From contig CAJJDO010000018.1 in the NCBI GenBank assembly GCA_905183005.1, positions 636,716 to 700,715 on the forward strand: 64,000 bases of DNA, given 5' to 3'. Made by a program: the position numbers and the translations under genes. Numbering within the stretch: the stretch's first letter is position 1; each line of letters starts with the position of its first letter. Positions 24,801 through 38,082 of the stretch are shown here, in pieces. The DNA comes from Paramecium pentaurelia (Eukaryota > Ciliophora > Oligohymenophorea > Peniculida > Parameciidae). Below the pieces are notes generated by a model that saw only the letters and a program-made list of their open reading frames with translations, did no database searches and was not told where the DNA came from.

Positions 24801-26041
24801 TAACTTTTTTAATAAATCTCCTTTTGTAACAAAATACATTTATCATTTACACTTTTAAGTTCAATTTAATAAATATTTTCTTAATCTTTTAATTATTTAG
24901 TGTGTTACTCTTGCTGAAAAAATAATTCACTTTTTAACCTTTCAATCTCTTCTAAATAAGAGTTAATTTATTATTAGACTTCTTTTTAAGATAATTTAGT
25001 TTAATTTTAATAAAGATTTGATTATTTAGTTCTTAAATTTTCAATTTCTAATTAAAATTATTCTATAAGTTATTTCAATTTGGAAATTTCATTTTTTTAC
25101 TCTTGATTTTCTATTTATGAATAATTATTTGTATAATTCTGAAATTAATCAAGTTTCTATTTCAAATTTTATTATTCTTTTATTAATTATGATTCACTCT
25201 ATGATTTCTATTATAATTCTGCTTTTAAATTAGTAATCTATTTGTTTTATTAGTAAATCTAATCTTTAAATTAAGATACAACATCTAAATTAGCCTATGA
25301 TTCATCATATCTACTTTTATAAACTAATTATTAATTTTCTTTTTCTAGAATTATTAATTTATTCTCTAATTCATTCTTCATTAATTCTAAATTCTCATAC
25401 CTTTATTACCATCCTTATATCTATGCAGATAACAATTAGATTTAACTTTTCATTTAATCAATATCATATTTAGATTACTGTTTTTATTCATTCAAGGCCT
25501 TTTCTAATTTTTCTTAACTTTGACTATAATCATTTATTAAAATTTAAATATCTTCTTCCATTTCTTTTATTTTCTTCTAATATTATGAAAAAGTTGTATC
25601 TTATATTTCAATTGTTTAAGTTAAACGGTTTTCTTTAAATAATTTCAATTCTGTCTCTAAATTCTGTTTATATTTATTTAACTCATTAATTTATTATTAC
25701 AAATTTACATTATCTAAAATATCACTAGTATAAATACCTTATTGAATTTTTTATACATATTTATCAGTTGATTATTGAGATCCAAATTGGTTTCTAATCC
25801 TTGAGAGTTCCTATTAAGCAGCTGATAACTCAACATTAATAAGCAATTATTTTTGCTTTAATTCGTTATTTTCTATTTGGAATGATTTAAGTAGCAAATT
25901 CTCTTTATTCAATTGTTCACATAAATCTCTATAATAAAATATCTCTTATTTTTGTTCTTCTCTTTTTCTTTATTCTGTAGGTCTTTCATCATATTATAAG
26001 GATAATCGACTACTACCTTGTAATATGTTATTTCCATTCAT
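21842..26041 (-). CDS. Very long coiled-coil protein
   Basis: About 1380 residues, starting MNGNNILQGSSRLSL and made almost wholly of Glu/Lys/Gln/Asn/Leu heptads (for example LCEQLNKENLLLKSFQIENN). A 29-nt intron precedes the C-terminal 90 residues, which are non-coiled and Ser/Asn-rich (SSSFRNLATATIDF). At least one more intron is required to reconcile the reading frame. No motor, membrane or enzymatic domain appears. Such proteins are usually structural scaffolds of basal bodies, cortex or spindle in ciliates; that is inference from shape. It converges on the kinase gene with 73 bp between the stops. Confidence 0.88.
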
Positions 26042-26838
26042 ACTAATTTTAGTATAAATATTTACTTGATCATGTATTTGTCTTTTATATGTTGAATGGG
26101 ATATTACTATTGCATAAATAAATATTATTTATGTTATAATATCAATAAACTATAATTCATGTTAATTCAAACCCTACACATTAACTTATGGCATTTACAA
26201 ATATATCCTTGAATATTACTTTATTTATATAGTCTAGTAATTTAGAATACTCAAAAAAGTAGAATTATAAATATGTTCTTGAATTCAATTTTATTAAATC
26301 CTAAAAGAAGTATATAAATGTTTTTAGTATCTGAATTATTGTTAAATCTATAAGCTTTTATAATTTTGAAGAATATTCATACAATAAAAAATTAAGTACC
26401 AATATCTATAATAGTTAAATAAAGATTTTAAACAATAATCAACTATTAAAAATTACAAAGCCTTGTATGTTTTGAAAGTGTGTAATAAAATTTATTTAAT
26501 TATATTTTTATTTGAAAGAATCGAATATTATTTCTAATTTATAAAGAAATAATATTAGAATATTAAATACTTTGAGATATTAAAATTATATAATATAATC
26601 TTGGAATATTTAGAATTTAATTTTATTTGTGTATCTCTTTCTATTTTTCTAAATTAAATTTAGATGTAATATTTTTAATTAATTCAATTAAAATTAACTA
26701 ATTCTATTTCTATAATAATTATAAATTCACCAAAATTTGATCAAATATAATAATCGTTTTAATCATTCCTTTATTAAAAAAAGATGAATTTATTAGTTAC
26801 TTATTAAATAATAAATTTATATAATTAAAATATCTTAA
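26042..26838. other. Long AT-rich intergenic region
   Basis: Nearly 800 bp between two minus-strand genes, holding the promoter of the coiled-coil gene's left neighbour's 3' end and the coiled-coil gene's own upstream DNA. No open frame reads like protein and no RNA gene was recognised. It is one of the two longest empty stretches in the window. Confidence 0.5.
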
Positions 26839-28773
26839 TCATTACTCATTTTTTTATTATTTTACATAATCATTAAGTAAAAATAATAATTCTTTCGTCT
26901 TTTAACGAAGTTCTAGAGGATCTTCTATAGTTTCTAATTCTCTTAAAATTAATTAATATTATTTAGTTTGAACTGCTTCATATATTAATTGTTTATTTTA
27001 CTCTCTTTATTAATAAATTAATTCAAGAGCCATTAAAATTAGTTATGGCCAAGTAACATGATGGGTTTCTTAAATTTAAAACTTTTCACTAAAGAATATT
27101 GTTTACACTCTATCAGAAATTGTTTCTATCTCTAAAGGATAATTATAACATATATTCATAAACTTGATGAATTATTTCTATTAAACAATAGCTTCCATCA
27201 CTTTCTTTCTTGGTATAACCTTAATAGTAAAATTAGTTAAATGTAAAAGTTTTAACAACAATGGAAAAGATTTATTCAACATAGTCATTTTTTAGATGAA
27301 TTATTTAAAAATTGGTTTAGTATTAGTTGAAACCTTATCTGATGTTTTTTTAGTCTTTGAATTTAACTGAAATTTACAAGTATCTTATTCTATTCTTAAT
27401 TATTCTGATATATCTTAATTTGATTCCAATAAATTTTTTATTTTAAATAAATAAGTACCTATTTATAAGATATTGCATCCAAAGGATTTAAATTATTCAT
27501 TTGGATCTACCTTATTAAATAGTATTTATTTAATATTTTGACCACATAATTACCAAATTTACTATAGAAGTATTTTAAATTATTCATCTTTGTATATTTA
27601 AATTAATTCAACCTAATATTTAAAGTAATTATTGATTATTAATTATAAATAGGAGATTAAAACATTATTCAAATCTACTTTTAAATAATTAGGGTTTTCA
27701 AGATGAAATTTCTCTAATGCACTAGGATTCATAAAAGAACATAAGATTTATTCTAATTTAAATTATTGTGCAAATTTAGCTAATTCTGGCATTTTGCATA
27801 ATTATAAGATTATTTAATCTGATGGATATATAATTAAAATCCCTCTTTTATCTGGTATTTTATGTCTCTTACTAAAATATATAAATTTTATTAATTTAAG
27901 TAGATGAGGAACAACAATTTATAAATCTATTAATTTCAACATTAACACTTTTATTGCAAATTCCTTTCTTATTTTATTCTCTTTTTCAGATTGATCTTTT
28001 TCTTCATAAAGACATTAATTAAATTTATCTTTGTTTTGATCAAATTAATTTAATGATCCATTTTATATATCATTTTATGATATTAATTCGTGTTATACAT
28101 GTTAAGATTCATCTGAACTCATTTACTATTAATTTAATTCTAATGCTAATAAATCTGAATGAATAATTTTAACTTATTAAATAATCATTTTTAATATTTT
28201 GGAATTTTAAATTACTTAATTTTTAATTTGTCTACATAAATTATATTGAATTCTAATATTTTGTAAATCTAAATGATGCATTTTAAATCTTTTCATTCCA
28301 AAATCAGCTAATTTATTAGTAAAATATTAAAGTAATTTTAGTATTATTTTTTCATCATTATCTAATTTAGTTGTATCAGATTTTTAAGTTATTTCTGAAT
28401 TTGAACTTTTATCTTTTTCTAATTTATTACGAATTCTATTTAATTGTTTCAACAATGCATCACAATAATTTAAAGTAACTTTATCTTTTGAGATATTTAC
28501 AAAAGATAGAATTTGAGGAAAAACAACTCCTCTTTCTATTATGTAAATTAAATATTCCCTAATTTATTAAATCATTCCATCAGTGGGAATTTTCGATGTT
28601 AGGATTTGATCACTAAGTTATATATTTGATGTTGAATTTGAGTTTAATGGTAGGTCTATTAATTTCAATTAATAAGAAAGTGTTTGATTATCTTATGTTT
28701 AATTTATTAAATAAGCATTCTGATAATTCTAAGTCAATTTTTCTTAAGTTTTCTAGTGTTTCTTATCTAACAT
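26839..28773 (-). CDS. Intron-free 644-residue protein, unknown
   Basis: One frame of exactly 645 codons with no intron, unusual for a gene of this length here. Starts MLDKKHQKTQEKLTQNYQ and ends DYVKQQKNEQ. It is rich in Leu, Ile, Lys and Gln and reads as mainly alpha-helical (QVKIIHSDLLALELNQ, AVQTKQYQLILRELETI), consistent with an alpha-solenoid or helical bundle; there is no signal peptide or membrane span. I do not recognise a family. The two nearest genes on its right are divergent plus-strand genes. Confidence 0.85.
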
Positions 28774-29252
28774 AATTATTATTAATTTTACTGCTCCTAA
28801 TTTTTTGAATGAATAAGTAAAAGTGATTTATATTAGCTGAATATATAAAGGATTTTTTTATATTACAATATTCAAATATTAAGTTAGATTTTACTTAAAT
28901 ATTTATATAATAATTATAAAATTTCCTTAATTTATTTCGAATCAATAATTATTTTATTAGAAATCAAAACATTAGATCAAAATCAAATGAAAATTATTCT
29001 TATATAGTTATTTAGTTCATTTTATATTCAGATATTTAAATATCATAAAAGAGTTAATTTTATATATAACCATTCTGATTTTATAATTAAGTGTTGTATG
29101 CTAAGATTTATAATAAAAGGTGAAATTTCTAGCTCTAATTTAATAGTATTACATTATGTGTATCTTAATAAGTTTGAATAAAAAAGGTTATTATTACCTT
29201 TGAAATATTTTTAATTTTATATATGATTTTATCTGAAAGAAACAAGCCTAAC
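28774..29252. other. Divergent promoter region
   Basis: About 480 bp between divergently transcribed genes. AT-rich with scattered poly-T/poly-A tracts; no coding stretch or named motif seen. Confidence 0.5.
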
Positions 29253-29696
29253 ATGTAAATGTAAAGAAAATACAAGCAGATCTCATTATCTTAAGTCTTG
29301 AAAAAGCCACTCATTATAAAATCCTTGCCTCCTATATTTATTACCTCTGTTCAAAAGACTTTGAAATATACTTAATAAAAATCAGATAATTGCTAATCTC
29401 AAAGATTTTCATAAGAGTCTATATTGAATAAATTTAATTGTTTTGGACCAGTAGGATTATCATAAACTCCTTTGAATAAAAATCCTATATAATAGCAAAT
29501 AGTTTTATTGAGCAGTAGAAAATTAGACATTCAAGATAAAAAAAAATATACTAATTATAGAAAAATTCATGTTAAACCAATATAACTTTTGACAGAAAAA
29601 TATCACACAGAGGAAGATGTTCAAAATGATAAAGTCAATAAATGGTCTTAGACTACATTTGATGAAGACTAGCTGCTTGAATATTTAAATAACTGA
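29253..29696 (+). CDS. Basic 147-residue protein, unknown
   Basis: Single exon, 148 codons, starting MQMQRKYKQISLSQVLKK and ending DQLLEYLNN. Composition is Lys/Gln/Ser-rich in the first 110 residues and acidic at the end (TTFDEDQLLEYL). No membrane segment, zinc motif or repeat. I see no family resemblance. It precedes a secreted-protein gene by 91 bp on the same strand. Confidence 0.7.
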
Positions 29697-29787
29697 AAAA
29701 TTGAATGAAAATAAAACTGATTTTTTATATGTATTTTATATGTAAGTCTTTTTTAATTAAAAAAAATTGATTTTCAATATTAATTTA

Positions 29788-30459
29788 ATGAAATTGCTTT
29801 TAATTTTATTGTTATGTTTGAGTACTTACGCTTTTACAGATTAAATGATGTCTTTAGAAGAACTGGCAAAATTTGATATCAAAAGTGTAGATTGTACAAA
29901 GATTGATCAAATATCTTTAATTGAAAAACAAATGCAATAATGGGAAGACTTATTAAAACATTAAAAAGCTATTTCTCATGATATTAAAATATTAAAATCT
30001 ATGGAACATCTATTATCATCAAAGTCAAATTCATTTTTAGAGATTCAAACATAAATTTCTGGAAAAAAATTGATGAAAAAATTACACAAATTAGAATTAC
30101 CATTAACTAAAAGTAAAATTGGATTAGCATAAGTATAATTGTTAAAAGAATAATGTAAAGGCTTAGATTCAGAAAGTAAATATTGAATATAAAATAAATT
30201 AGATCCTGAAGAAAGAGCTTAAGCAAAAAAAGAGTTATGCAAACTTTTAAAGGAATATGTTAATAATTTAAATAATTGTAAGTAATAATGTACTAATTCA
30301 CCTGTGACAGTTATTAAGATTAAAGGATAGATTAAAGACTTGGAAATAATAAGAGATAATTGTTAAAATGGAAAAATTAGTAGAGTCAAAGTTGTAACAA
30401 TAGATGGTGAAAATCAAGAATATAAAGTAGCAGCAGATGGCACAACTGAAATACAATGA
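29788..30459 (+). CDS. Secreted protein with signal peptide, 214 residues
   Basis: One 27-nt intron gives exactly 214 residues. The N-terminus is a classic signal peptide (MKLLLILLLCLSTYAFT). The mature part is helical and charged, with cysteines placed at regular distance (DCTKI, QCKGLD, LCKLL, NCKQQC, NCQNG), suggesting disulfide-linked helical folding. There is no membrane anchor, so it should enter the secretory pathway: lumen, vacuole, surface or regulated granules. It lacks recognisable trichocyst matrix motifs, so I do not assign it to that family. Confidence 0.8.
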
Positions 30460-30617
30460 TTATTAATAACAATATATTGATTAATAGAAAGATCATTAAG
30501 GTCTATTTATTATATTAAATGGATTATACATTTATATAAAATAGTGAGAATTTCAATTTCTATGGATTGTTCTCATATTTTAAATTATCTTTTTAACAAG
30601 ACCTACACTTGAATTAA

Positions 30618-31890
30618 ATGATTCAAAAAGCTAAAGAAGTAGATACTCTTTAAAAAAGAATATGCGATCCAGAATTTTCATATAATCCAAAATTATTTAG
30701 TATCAACAATTATCCTAAATATTTTAATTAAAATAATATCATAAAATACTCACATTAAGATACTAAATAAAAAATAATGTCTTGCAAATAATTTGGGTCT
30801 TAATTTAAGGAGTAGTATTTTTATATTTTAGGTTTGCGATCTTTACTTTATTAACCTAATACTTTTGAATAAAGTCTTTAATATATGTGTATATACTCGA
30901 ACTTAATTTAGCTAGAAGATTATATCCTTGGGTAGCTTTTGATATATTCCTTAAAAAGAAATAATTAGTGTTATTTTTTAACTTTATAGATCATATCTTT
31001 TGTGAAATATATGATGGTGAATAAATGAAAATGGTCCATTTTGTATAATTAGAAGTATGATATATTTAATTATTTAGAAAGTAACTTATGGATTCTAATT
31101 AGATGAAATAATAGTAACAAATAATAATAAATGTATCATATATAGAGCAAGATATTAAGAATAAAGAAACTATATAGCTGAAGTTTTTCGTTTTGCTATT
31201 GCTAAAGATCTTGAAATAAAACTAATGTCTCATTTTATTAATCCTAATGATCCTGATTTTAGAGCTAAAATAATAGATCAAGAAAATGTAATAGATAATT
31301 TTTAATTTTAGAGTATAGAAGTAGTGAAACAATAAAACTTTAAATTGATAAGAAATGATAGAGTAATTCCTCCTTCACCTTTATTATCATATAAAGGTAG
31401 GATTATAAGTGATTATTTATAAAACCCCTTACATGGGAATTTTACTTATTATATTAGTTTAGGTTAAAACAATATTGTTTAACATAAGTATCCTCATAAT
31501 TTTATTACAATAATACCATATATGTCTGATTAATTTTATATGGAAGAAACATAATGTTAAACATGTTTAGGATTACATATTGGTAAATAGTTAAATTATG
31601 CTTATTTTGGAAGTTCATAAGAAAGAGAAAACTATAAAAATGCTATAAAAGCAAGAAAGAGTGGAATAATTAATTTAGATGTAATTTTTATTCATTTTGA
31701 AGAGGATAGTTTAGATAGATTAATTTAATTTAAAAGAATAAAATTAAAAGAAATAAATCTAAAAATTGAATAAACAGAATAATAGTTATAATAATTATTA
31801 TCAATAAAGAATGAATTAGAAATGAATGTAATAGAAGAAGAATTAAATTCAGCAATAAAATAGAAATTATTGAAGTAATCATAATCTTGA
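30618..31890 (+). CDS. 408-residue protein, unknown, with CxxC pair
   Basis: Two 23-nt introns give exactly 408 residues, starting MIQKAKEVDTLQKRICDP. The central part has a beta-rich feel (EIYDGEQMKMVHFVQLEKVTY) and the segment ETQCQTCLGLHIG contains a CxxC. The last 80 residues are coiled coil (LKEINLKIEQTEQQLQQ). No transmembrane span. I do not recognise the family; intact exact splicing supports a real gene. Confidence 0.75.
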
Positions 31891-32073
31891 AGTATGATTA
31901 TTTAATATACTTTATCAAGATTTGATTTACCAAATTTGTTTTAAGAATAATGATTATATAAAATATTTTTATTATTAAAAGTTAATCTTTATTAATTAAT
32001 ATTTAACTATCAAAAATAGATATTTTTAATACATAAAATAATTCAGTAAAATTAATAAAATTATACTAAATAA

Positions 32074-33604
32074 TCATTCACATTCTTCTACAATTAACTA
32101 AACCTTATTTGAATCTGTAAACACATCACTAATTATTTCATCCTTTTTATCTTTCAATGATAACCTTGGAAAGCTCTAAATTAGATCTATATTTGAATTA
32201 GGATCATTGAAACAATCATCTTCTTAACTTAATGCAAAATCAAATATTGACTAAATGCTAGATTATAAGATATACCTATATTTTATCATTAAAATTAAAT
32301 CTTCTAGTTTTATTAGAATTCTCAAATCTAAATAATATTTCTATTCCTTCTTCATTTTCTGGTTCATCTGGTAAGTTTGATAATATAGTAGCTTTTTGTA
32401 AAAGTCTTTATTCCTAAAATTATTTTATTTTCATACACTTAATTATTGTTATTCCAATAATTTATTTTCTTATTATTATTTTTATTCTTATTCTCTTCTT
32501 TTTTTCTCTGCTGCTTATTATTCTGCAATTCGATAAGCTTCTTATTATTATTTTATTAATTATTCTCTTTCTCTTTACTATACATCTTGCTATCTTCTTT
32601 AAGAATATTGTTATTATTATTATTAACCATAGAAATTTGGAATATATTATTATGGAATATTAAATTCTCTTTTTACTTGATCTTCCATTATAAATTACTT
32701 ATTAAATTGACCTTTTAAAGATTTTAACTTTCCAGCTAATTCTTAAAAATTACTCTCTGGTGACAAATGTATTGTGTCCATTAAAATAGGTTACTCAGTT
32801 AAATCTAATCTGTAAATTAGAAGAGTTGGAGGTTAAGGTTTTACAGGTAACAAATCATATACCTAAGGACTTTCCAAAAATCCTACAATATGATAATTTT
32901 TGTTGACAATCTAAACAAAAGTTTTGCTGTTTATCATATTCTCAAAGGTATATAAAGATTATTGATTATGTAAATATATCAATAAAGGTTTAGTCTCTTC
33001 ATGAGCTCTCTTCAGGTTATCTTAAAAGTTGCCCATTTAAAAATTAATGTCTGTTTAAATCTATTATTATTAAATAAATGTCTAGAATGCCATTCCATGA
33101 TTTGTTTCTCGTTTGACTAAAATCTTTATTATAAACTAAATACATATATATGTTATTGCACTCCAACCAAATTTAAAAGTCTTTTTAAGAATTCCATCAT
33201 CATTTGCTCTTTTATCCTCTTGATATTTTTTATATTTCTCAATCAATGTTGTATCTGGAGCTGATCTCTAACGTATAAGTTCAGGTGGAGGATTGTTTTG
33301 ATTAAAAATCATTGTATTCACTATTTCTAAGAACATATAATACCTTCTTTAACATCTTGCTAATTTAAATATTATTGCTAATTTTATTACTATGGTGATT
33401 TTTAAGATTAAACACTTGATTGTTAGCTCAAAGTTGGTTAACCTTCTAAGTCAAGATAAAGTTGAATTGCATTCTAAAAATATTCATTAATTCTACTTCT
33501 AAATTATTGTCCCCCATCTAAATATATTATAAGGCTTTTTATTCATCTTAACATCCTGTTAAAGCCATAAAGTCTAGTATGTCTTTTTCTTAAGTTGCTT
33601 GCAT
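32074..33604 (-). CDS. UBA-UAS-UBX domain protein (p97/Cdc48 adaptor)
   Basis: Order of parts: UBA-like domain at residues 6-45 (DILDFMALTGCQDEQKALQY), Gln-rich linker, a UAS thioredoxin-like domain (AHEETKPLLIYLHNQ, then NYHIVGFLESPQVYDLLPVK), a long Asn/Gln/Lys coiled linker, and a C-terminal UBX domain (GIEILFRFENSNKTRRFNFN, ending QLIVEECE). UBA-UAS-UBX proteins of the UBXD7/UBXD8 class bring ubiquitylated cargo to the p97/Cdc48 ATPase. No hydrophobic hairpin was seen, so it resembles UBXD7 more than the membrane-bound UBXD8. At least three introns (23, 23, 25 nt) are required and one more is likely. Confidence 0.85.
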
Positions 33605-33918
33605 TTATTTATATTAATTTATATTAATTTTCTTAAAATCACATCAGCATTTATTGGATGATGTAAATGTAAAAAATAAAAGAAATTTTATTTATAATTA
33701 TATAGATTTCTTTTATTATTTCTAAATCAAAACAATTTATAATACAATAATACATTTTTATTTAAGTTTTAAAATACATTATTACTTTTTTATTATGTTA
33801 CAAGATATTTTTATATGAAATCTATTCAATAATTATTATAAATTATAATATATATTATATTTTATATTTTTTAATATATTTACTTTAAAAATTAATAAAG
33901 ATGATACAAAAATAACAC
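33605..33918. other. AT-rich spacer between minus-strand genes
   Basis: About 314 bp, close to 90% A/T, with long ATATAT and TTTATT stretches. Nothing coding or structured was recognised. It probably carries the 3' end of one gene and the promoter of the other. Confidence 0.5.
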
Positions 33919-34662
33919 TCAAAAAAATTTTAATGATGCTTCTAATTCAGAAAGAAACTTTGTATATTAATTTTGTTTAATTTCAATTTTTTTCATTTGA
34001 TCTTTCAATTTTTTATTTATATCCAGTTTAGTTAATTCTCTATTAATTTGATTAATTGTAAATTGCTCTATTTAAGATAAAACTGGCTTTTATATATTTG
34101 TTAAATAGACTGATAAGATACCCTTTTCTGCTAATCTATTTAGAAATGCCATAAAAGTAAAAACAAATTATTTGTTATCAGTAAGAAACTAATGAATTTA
34201 AGTTGATGTCAGTTGATTATTTATATAATAATCTGTTAATGTTTTGGATTTATTTAAAATAAGATTCATAGCAGTAGTTTAATCTATTTATTCATTAAGT
34301 TATATTGGTTGCTGTTATACTTTTTATGTGGCATATCTATTAAATCTCTTTCTTTATCCAAATTGTTTAGGAGGTAACTCTTCACTTAATTATTTTTATA
34401 AGGATTTAGTTGATTCTTATAAATTGGAGTTACTTAATTTAGGTAATATTTGATTTATTGATCCTTTATGAGTAAGTCTAAATTTGGTATATTAGGTTTT
34501 GCTAGTTTCATCATCAGGAGTTCGTTTTTCACTTTATGTGGATTCATTTTATTCAAATTCATCTCCTTCTATTGAAGTTCTAAATTCTTGTTATTTCTTG
34601 AGTTCTTTGATTGTTTTAACAGTAGTTGATTATATTATATTTTATTCCATTTATTATTTCAT
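33919..34662 (-). CDS. 247-residue protein, unknown
   Basis: Intron-free frame of 248 codons. From the first ATG it starts MKQQMEQNIIQ; a second in-frame ATG follows 12 nt later. The N-terminal half is Ser/Thr/Gln/Lys-rich and looks disordered (TPDDETSKTQYTKF, PPKQFGQRKRFNRY). The C-terminal half is helical (FVFTFMAFLNRLAEKGILSV) and ends in a coiled coil (LDINKKLKDQMKKIEIKQ). No signal or membrane span. I do not recognise a family. Confidence 0.72.
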
Positions 34663-34727
34663 AAATTATATTATTTTATATATATAATAAAATACAAGAT
34701 TATAATATAGAGTAGAGATCATCATCT

Positions 34728-35145
34728 TCATTCATTGGTTTTAAATTGATCTGAAATCTACCCAATTTTATCTAAATGTTATGTAATCCCATGTTTAATT
34801 TTCATATGTTACATTAATGATCCTTCAGAACCATAAGATTTATTGCAATTTTTAATTTAACAAACATGACTTCTTGGAATCTCAATAGCAGATCTTCTAT
34901 TTCTTTTTCTTTTATCTTCCATTGATAATTCACTTTCTTAATCATCCAAAGCCTAAAATTTCAATAATTTTTGCTTAATCTCATTTCTCTCTTAAGTGAC
35001 TTATTCAACCTAGCATTATTTTAAGAGACAATAAATGTACATGTTAATGAAGAACTATATTATAATAATATAATCTAATTGATTCCTTGTAGTAGTCAAT
35101 AGCATGTTATTGATCATACTCATTGATTCCTTCATTATTAGACAT
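34728..35145 (-). CDS. C2H2 zinc-finger protein with coiled coil, 128 residues
   Basis: One 31-nt intron gives exactly 128 residues. N-terminal 65 residues form a helix/coiled coil (QVTQERNEIKQKLLKFQ). A basic patch KRKRNRRSA leads into one C2H2 finger, CQIKNCNKSYGSEGSLMQHM then KIKH, with spacing C-x4-C-x12-H-x4-H. The basic patch could serve as nuclear import signal. A second gene at 47623-48280 encodes the same architecture, so the two are likely paralogues. A single finger with a dimerising coil suggests DNA or protein binding as a dimer; targets unknown. Confidence 0.85.
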
Positions 35146-35206
35146 TATTGTTTAAATAAATATAATTGCTTTTCTTTTATATACAATAATTTGGTTATAA
35201 ACAATC

Positions 35207-36178
35207 TCATTATGTTAATCTAGACAAATTTATTAGTCTACATCCAATACAAGAAAATACTGAATCATCTATATTCAAAGTGACACCTAAAATAGTACCA
35301 ATAATCTTAAGAGTTTCAATTATTTGTGTTGAAATTCTTCCTAATTTTATTTAACTCACTTTTCTTTAACTAATTGCCATTAACAATAATGCATATTATT
35401 ATTAAGTGTTATCAAAATATCCAATATTTTTTATTTCATCTAATAATCTCATTGTAGCAGTTTCACCTACTTTTTCTGGATTATTAAATTCATTTGAATA
35501 TTCACAATCACATGAGATAAATAAACTATTTCTACTCTCTACTATTAAACTTACTCGATATCAATTCTAAAATTCAATTCTTTTTTATGATTTTTGTAAA
35601 TCAGTATGAATCCAAACATCAGGTATATCATCATTAACACATTTCTACATTGACTAACAACTCTAATCAAAAGATTAGGAGCTACCTTACTACCTGAATA
35701 TACTCCTCTTATTTTAATAAATAGGTCTTCTTTCAATTATAGTTGTAGTCTAAATCTATGAATTTATAATTGAATCTACAGATTAATCAGTCTAATCATT
35801 TGTTATGCCATCTAATTCTATATTTAAAGGAACTTAATAAACTCAGAATCAATAAGATTTTCAAATAATATGATATTGATCTATCAAAACCAAGCTTACA
35901 AATTTGCAACATAACATCTTAATTTTTTATGATTCCTATATCTAATTTTAAACTTAACTTGTTATATATATAATTCCTTTTGTGTTAACATCAATCTTGA
36001 ATCCAGTTTAGATTAATTACAATAATTTTAACATTTTTTATAAATGAGGACTTGGCTTATATATATATCTCAATATTGATTTTACATATTATTAAAATTC
36101 TATTTTAACTGCTCTTTCACTCAAAGTTGAACAAAGTAGAATTTCTCTAAAATTTATCACTTATTAAAAACTAATCAT
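35207..36178 (-). CDS. RCL1: RCL1, RNA 3'-terminal-phosphate-cyclase-like rRNA processing factor
   Basis: The reading matches the RTC/Rcl1 fold in order: FREILLCSTLSERAVKIEF at the N-terminus, PDVWIHTDLQKS in the middle, then YRVSLIVESRNSLFISCDCE, and QQYALLLMAISQRKVSQIKL near the C-terminus, the last being the Rcl1-specific variant. Rcl1 works in the SSU processome with Bms1 for early pre-18S cleavage; it lacks cyclase activity and the catalytic histidine of true cyclases, and I see no cyclase histidine motif here. Length (about 300 after introns) is shorter than the 360-370 usual, with some exons not fully resolved. Diverges from a kelch gene 180 bp away. Confidence 0.85.
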
Positions 36179-36359
36179 ATATATATATTAATGACAATAT
36201 ATATTTTATACAAATACTTGCTATGGTCAAACAATTAAATTTAATTTGCCATCTTTTTTATAAATTAAAGGAAGATGAATAAGAAATAGGACTCTGGTTA
36301 AAAATGGCCACTTTTTTATCAAAATTTTATTAAAGCATAGAATTAAATTTATTATTCTG

Positions 36360-38017
36360 ATGTACTCTAATAGATCACAATCATATAGAAAAAATAACTC
36401 TTTAAAACTTTATCCAGGAAGTCCAACTGAATCTCATCTATAAGAATCAGAATACAAATATTTACCTTTGATTACAAGAGTTAGTTAAGAATAATTAGAC
36501 CCAAAGTGGTAGGAATGCAAAATTGATGGTAAAAATCTCTTACCGAGATCAAGCTCAGCTATAACCATTTAAAATAATCAGTAAATTAATATAATAACTC
36601 AGTTTATATTTATATGGAGGATATTAATATGCAATAGGTATCATGAAAGACTTCTATAAACTTAATCTGAATGCCCCAACTTTTGTATGGTAGAAAATTA
36701 AATGCAATTATGAACCAGGACCTAGATGTAGACATTCAATTTGTAGTTTCTAAGAGAATATTTACATATTTGGTGGATAAGTAGCTGATTTAATATCAAC
36801 AAATGAAATATTCATTCATGACGTCAAATAACAATAATGGACAAAATTAGAAGTTAATAAAACATATCCATAACCTATGGATAATCATTGTGCAACATTA
36901 TATAAAGATCAATGGATCATATTTGGAGGGTTTTATAGTGGCAATCAATGTAAACACTCTAATGATTTATTCAGTTATAAATTTTAAGATAATAAATGGG
37001 TCAAATTAAATAAACAAAAAGGAATGGAACCTGCCCCTAGAGATGGTAGTTCTATAACTAGTTATAATAATAGTGTATATATATTTGGAGGTAAAAATGG
37101 AGATTTGAGGTATAATGATCTTTGGTAATTTGATATGTTGAAATTAGAATGGAATTTTATAGCAATTAACAATTTAAATACTATTCCAATGAGTAGATCT
37201 GGACATTCATTAATATCTTATTAAAATAATTTAATTCTTTTTGGAGGTATTCATGATGTGACATGGGAACTTGATGATTTACATTGTTTCAATTTGGATC
37301 TTAAAGAATGGAAAACTATAAATTTTGATACTTCAAGGAGACAGGAATTAGAATTACCTTCACCTCCAAAAACTAATAGAAATCCACCAAGATAAAGGAA
37401 ACCTAAAAGATTACCAATCTTACTTAGACCTTTAAGTTTGAGAAAATCTCCATGTCCCTCACCTAAAAAACTTCGTCCTGGTTCGTAATCATAATATTCT
37501 TCTTATTCTATTAAAAATTAAAACAATTTTGCTAGTCCTGATCTTAGTTAATGTTAAAGTAACTTATATAATTAAAATACTACAACTGTTTAAACAACTT
37601 TAAATAATGTTTAAGAAAGAAAAAGATGGGAATAATAAAAGTAAAAGATAGCTATGTTGAAATTATTTGAAGTTGAAAATAGAGAAATAATGAACTTTTA
37701 AGATGATTGCAATGTTGCTGAAAAATTAAAAACATCAATTATTTTGATTGGAAATCCAAAATAAGATTTAAAATTAAAAAAAGGAATATTAACAGAATTT
37801 GGATAATAGATTATATCAAAGTATTTGATAATTTTAAATAATATTTAGATTTCTTTTACCATTAACAGGAGGATAGAATACAATTAATGGCAAGAAACCT
37901 TGTGCAAGAGATGGACATGCAGTAGTTGTATTTAATGATTCTATGATTCTATTTGGAGGAGATAGACATACAATGTCTTTTAATGATTTGTATTTATTGA
38001 ACTTGAATCAATTTTGA
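36360..38017 (+). CDS. Kelch-repeat protein
   Basis: Two introns (22 and 28 nt) give exactly 535 residues. At least six kelch blades are readable by their double-glycine strand: YLYGGY, IYIFGGQ, WIIFGGF, VYIFGGK, LILFGGI and, near the end, MILFGGD. Blades are followed by the usual Trp spacing (QQWTKLE, NKWVKLN, LEWNFIA, KEWKTIN). Between blades five and six there is a roughly 170-residue basic Pro/Ser/Gln insertion (PPRQRKPKRLPILLRP) with a coiled segment. Kelch propellers bind proteins such as actin or E3 substrates. The start MYSNRSQSYRKN was chosen because it continues in frame into the first blade; upstream open DNA shifts frame. Confidence 0.9.
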
Positions 38018-38082
38018 AAAGTTTTAATTGAATTTAGTTTCATTTATTTTTTATTTTACAATTATAAATATATATTATAATA

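Noticed and set aside
36280..36359. Kelch protein start at ATG near 36275 (MNKKQDSGQ)
   Set aside because: That frame is not continuous with the kelch blades and would need an additional unsupported intron; ATG at 36360 is in frame.
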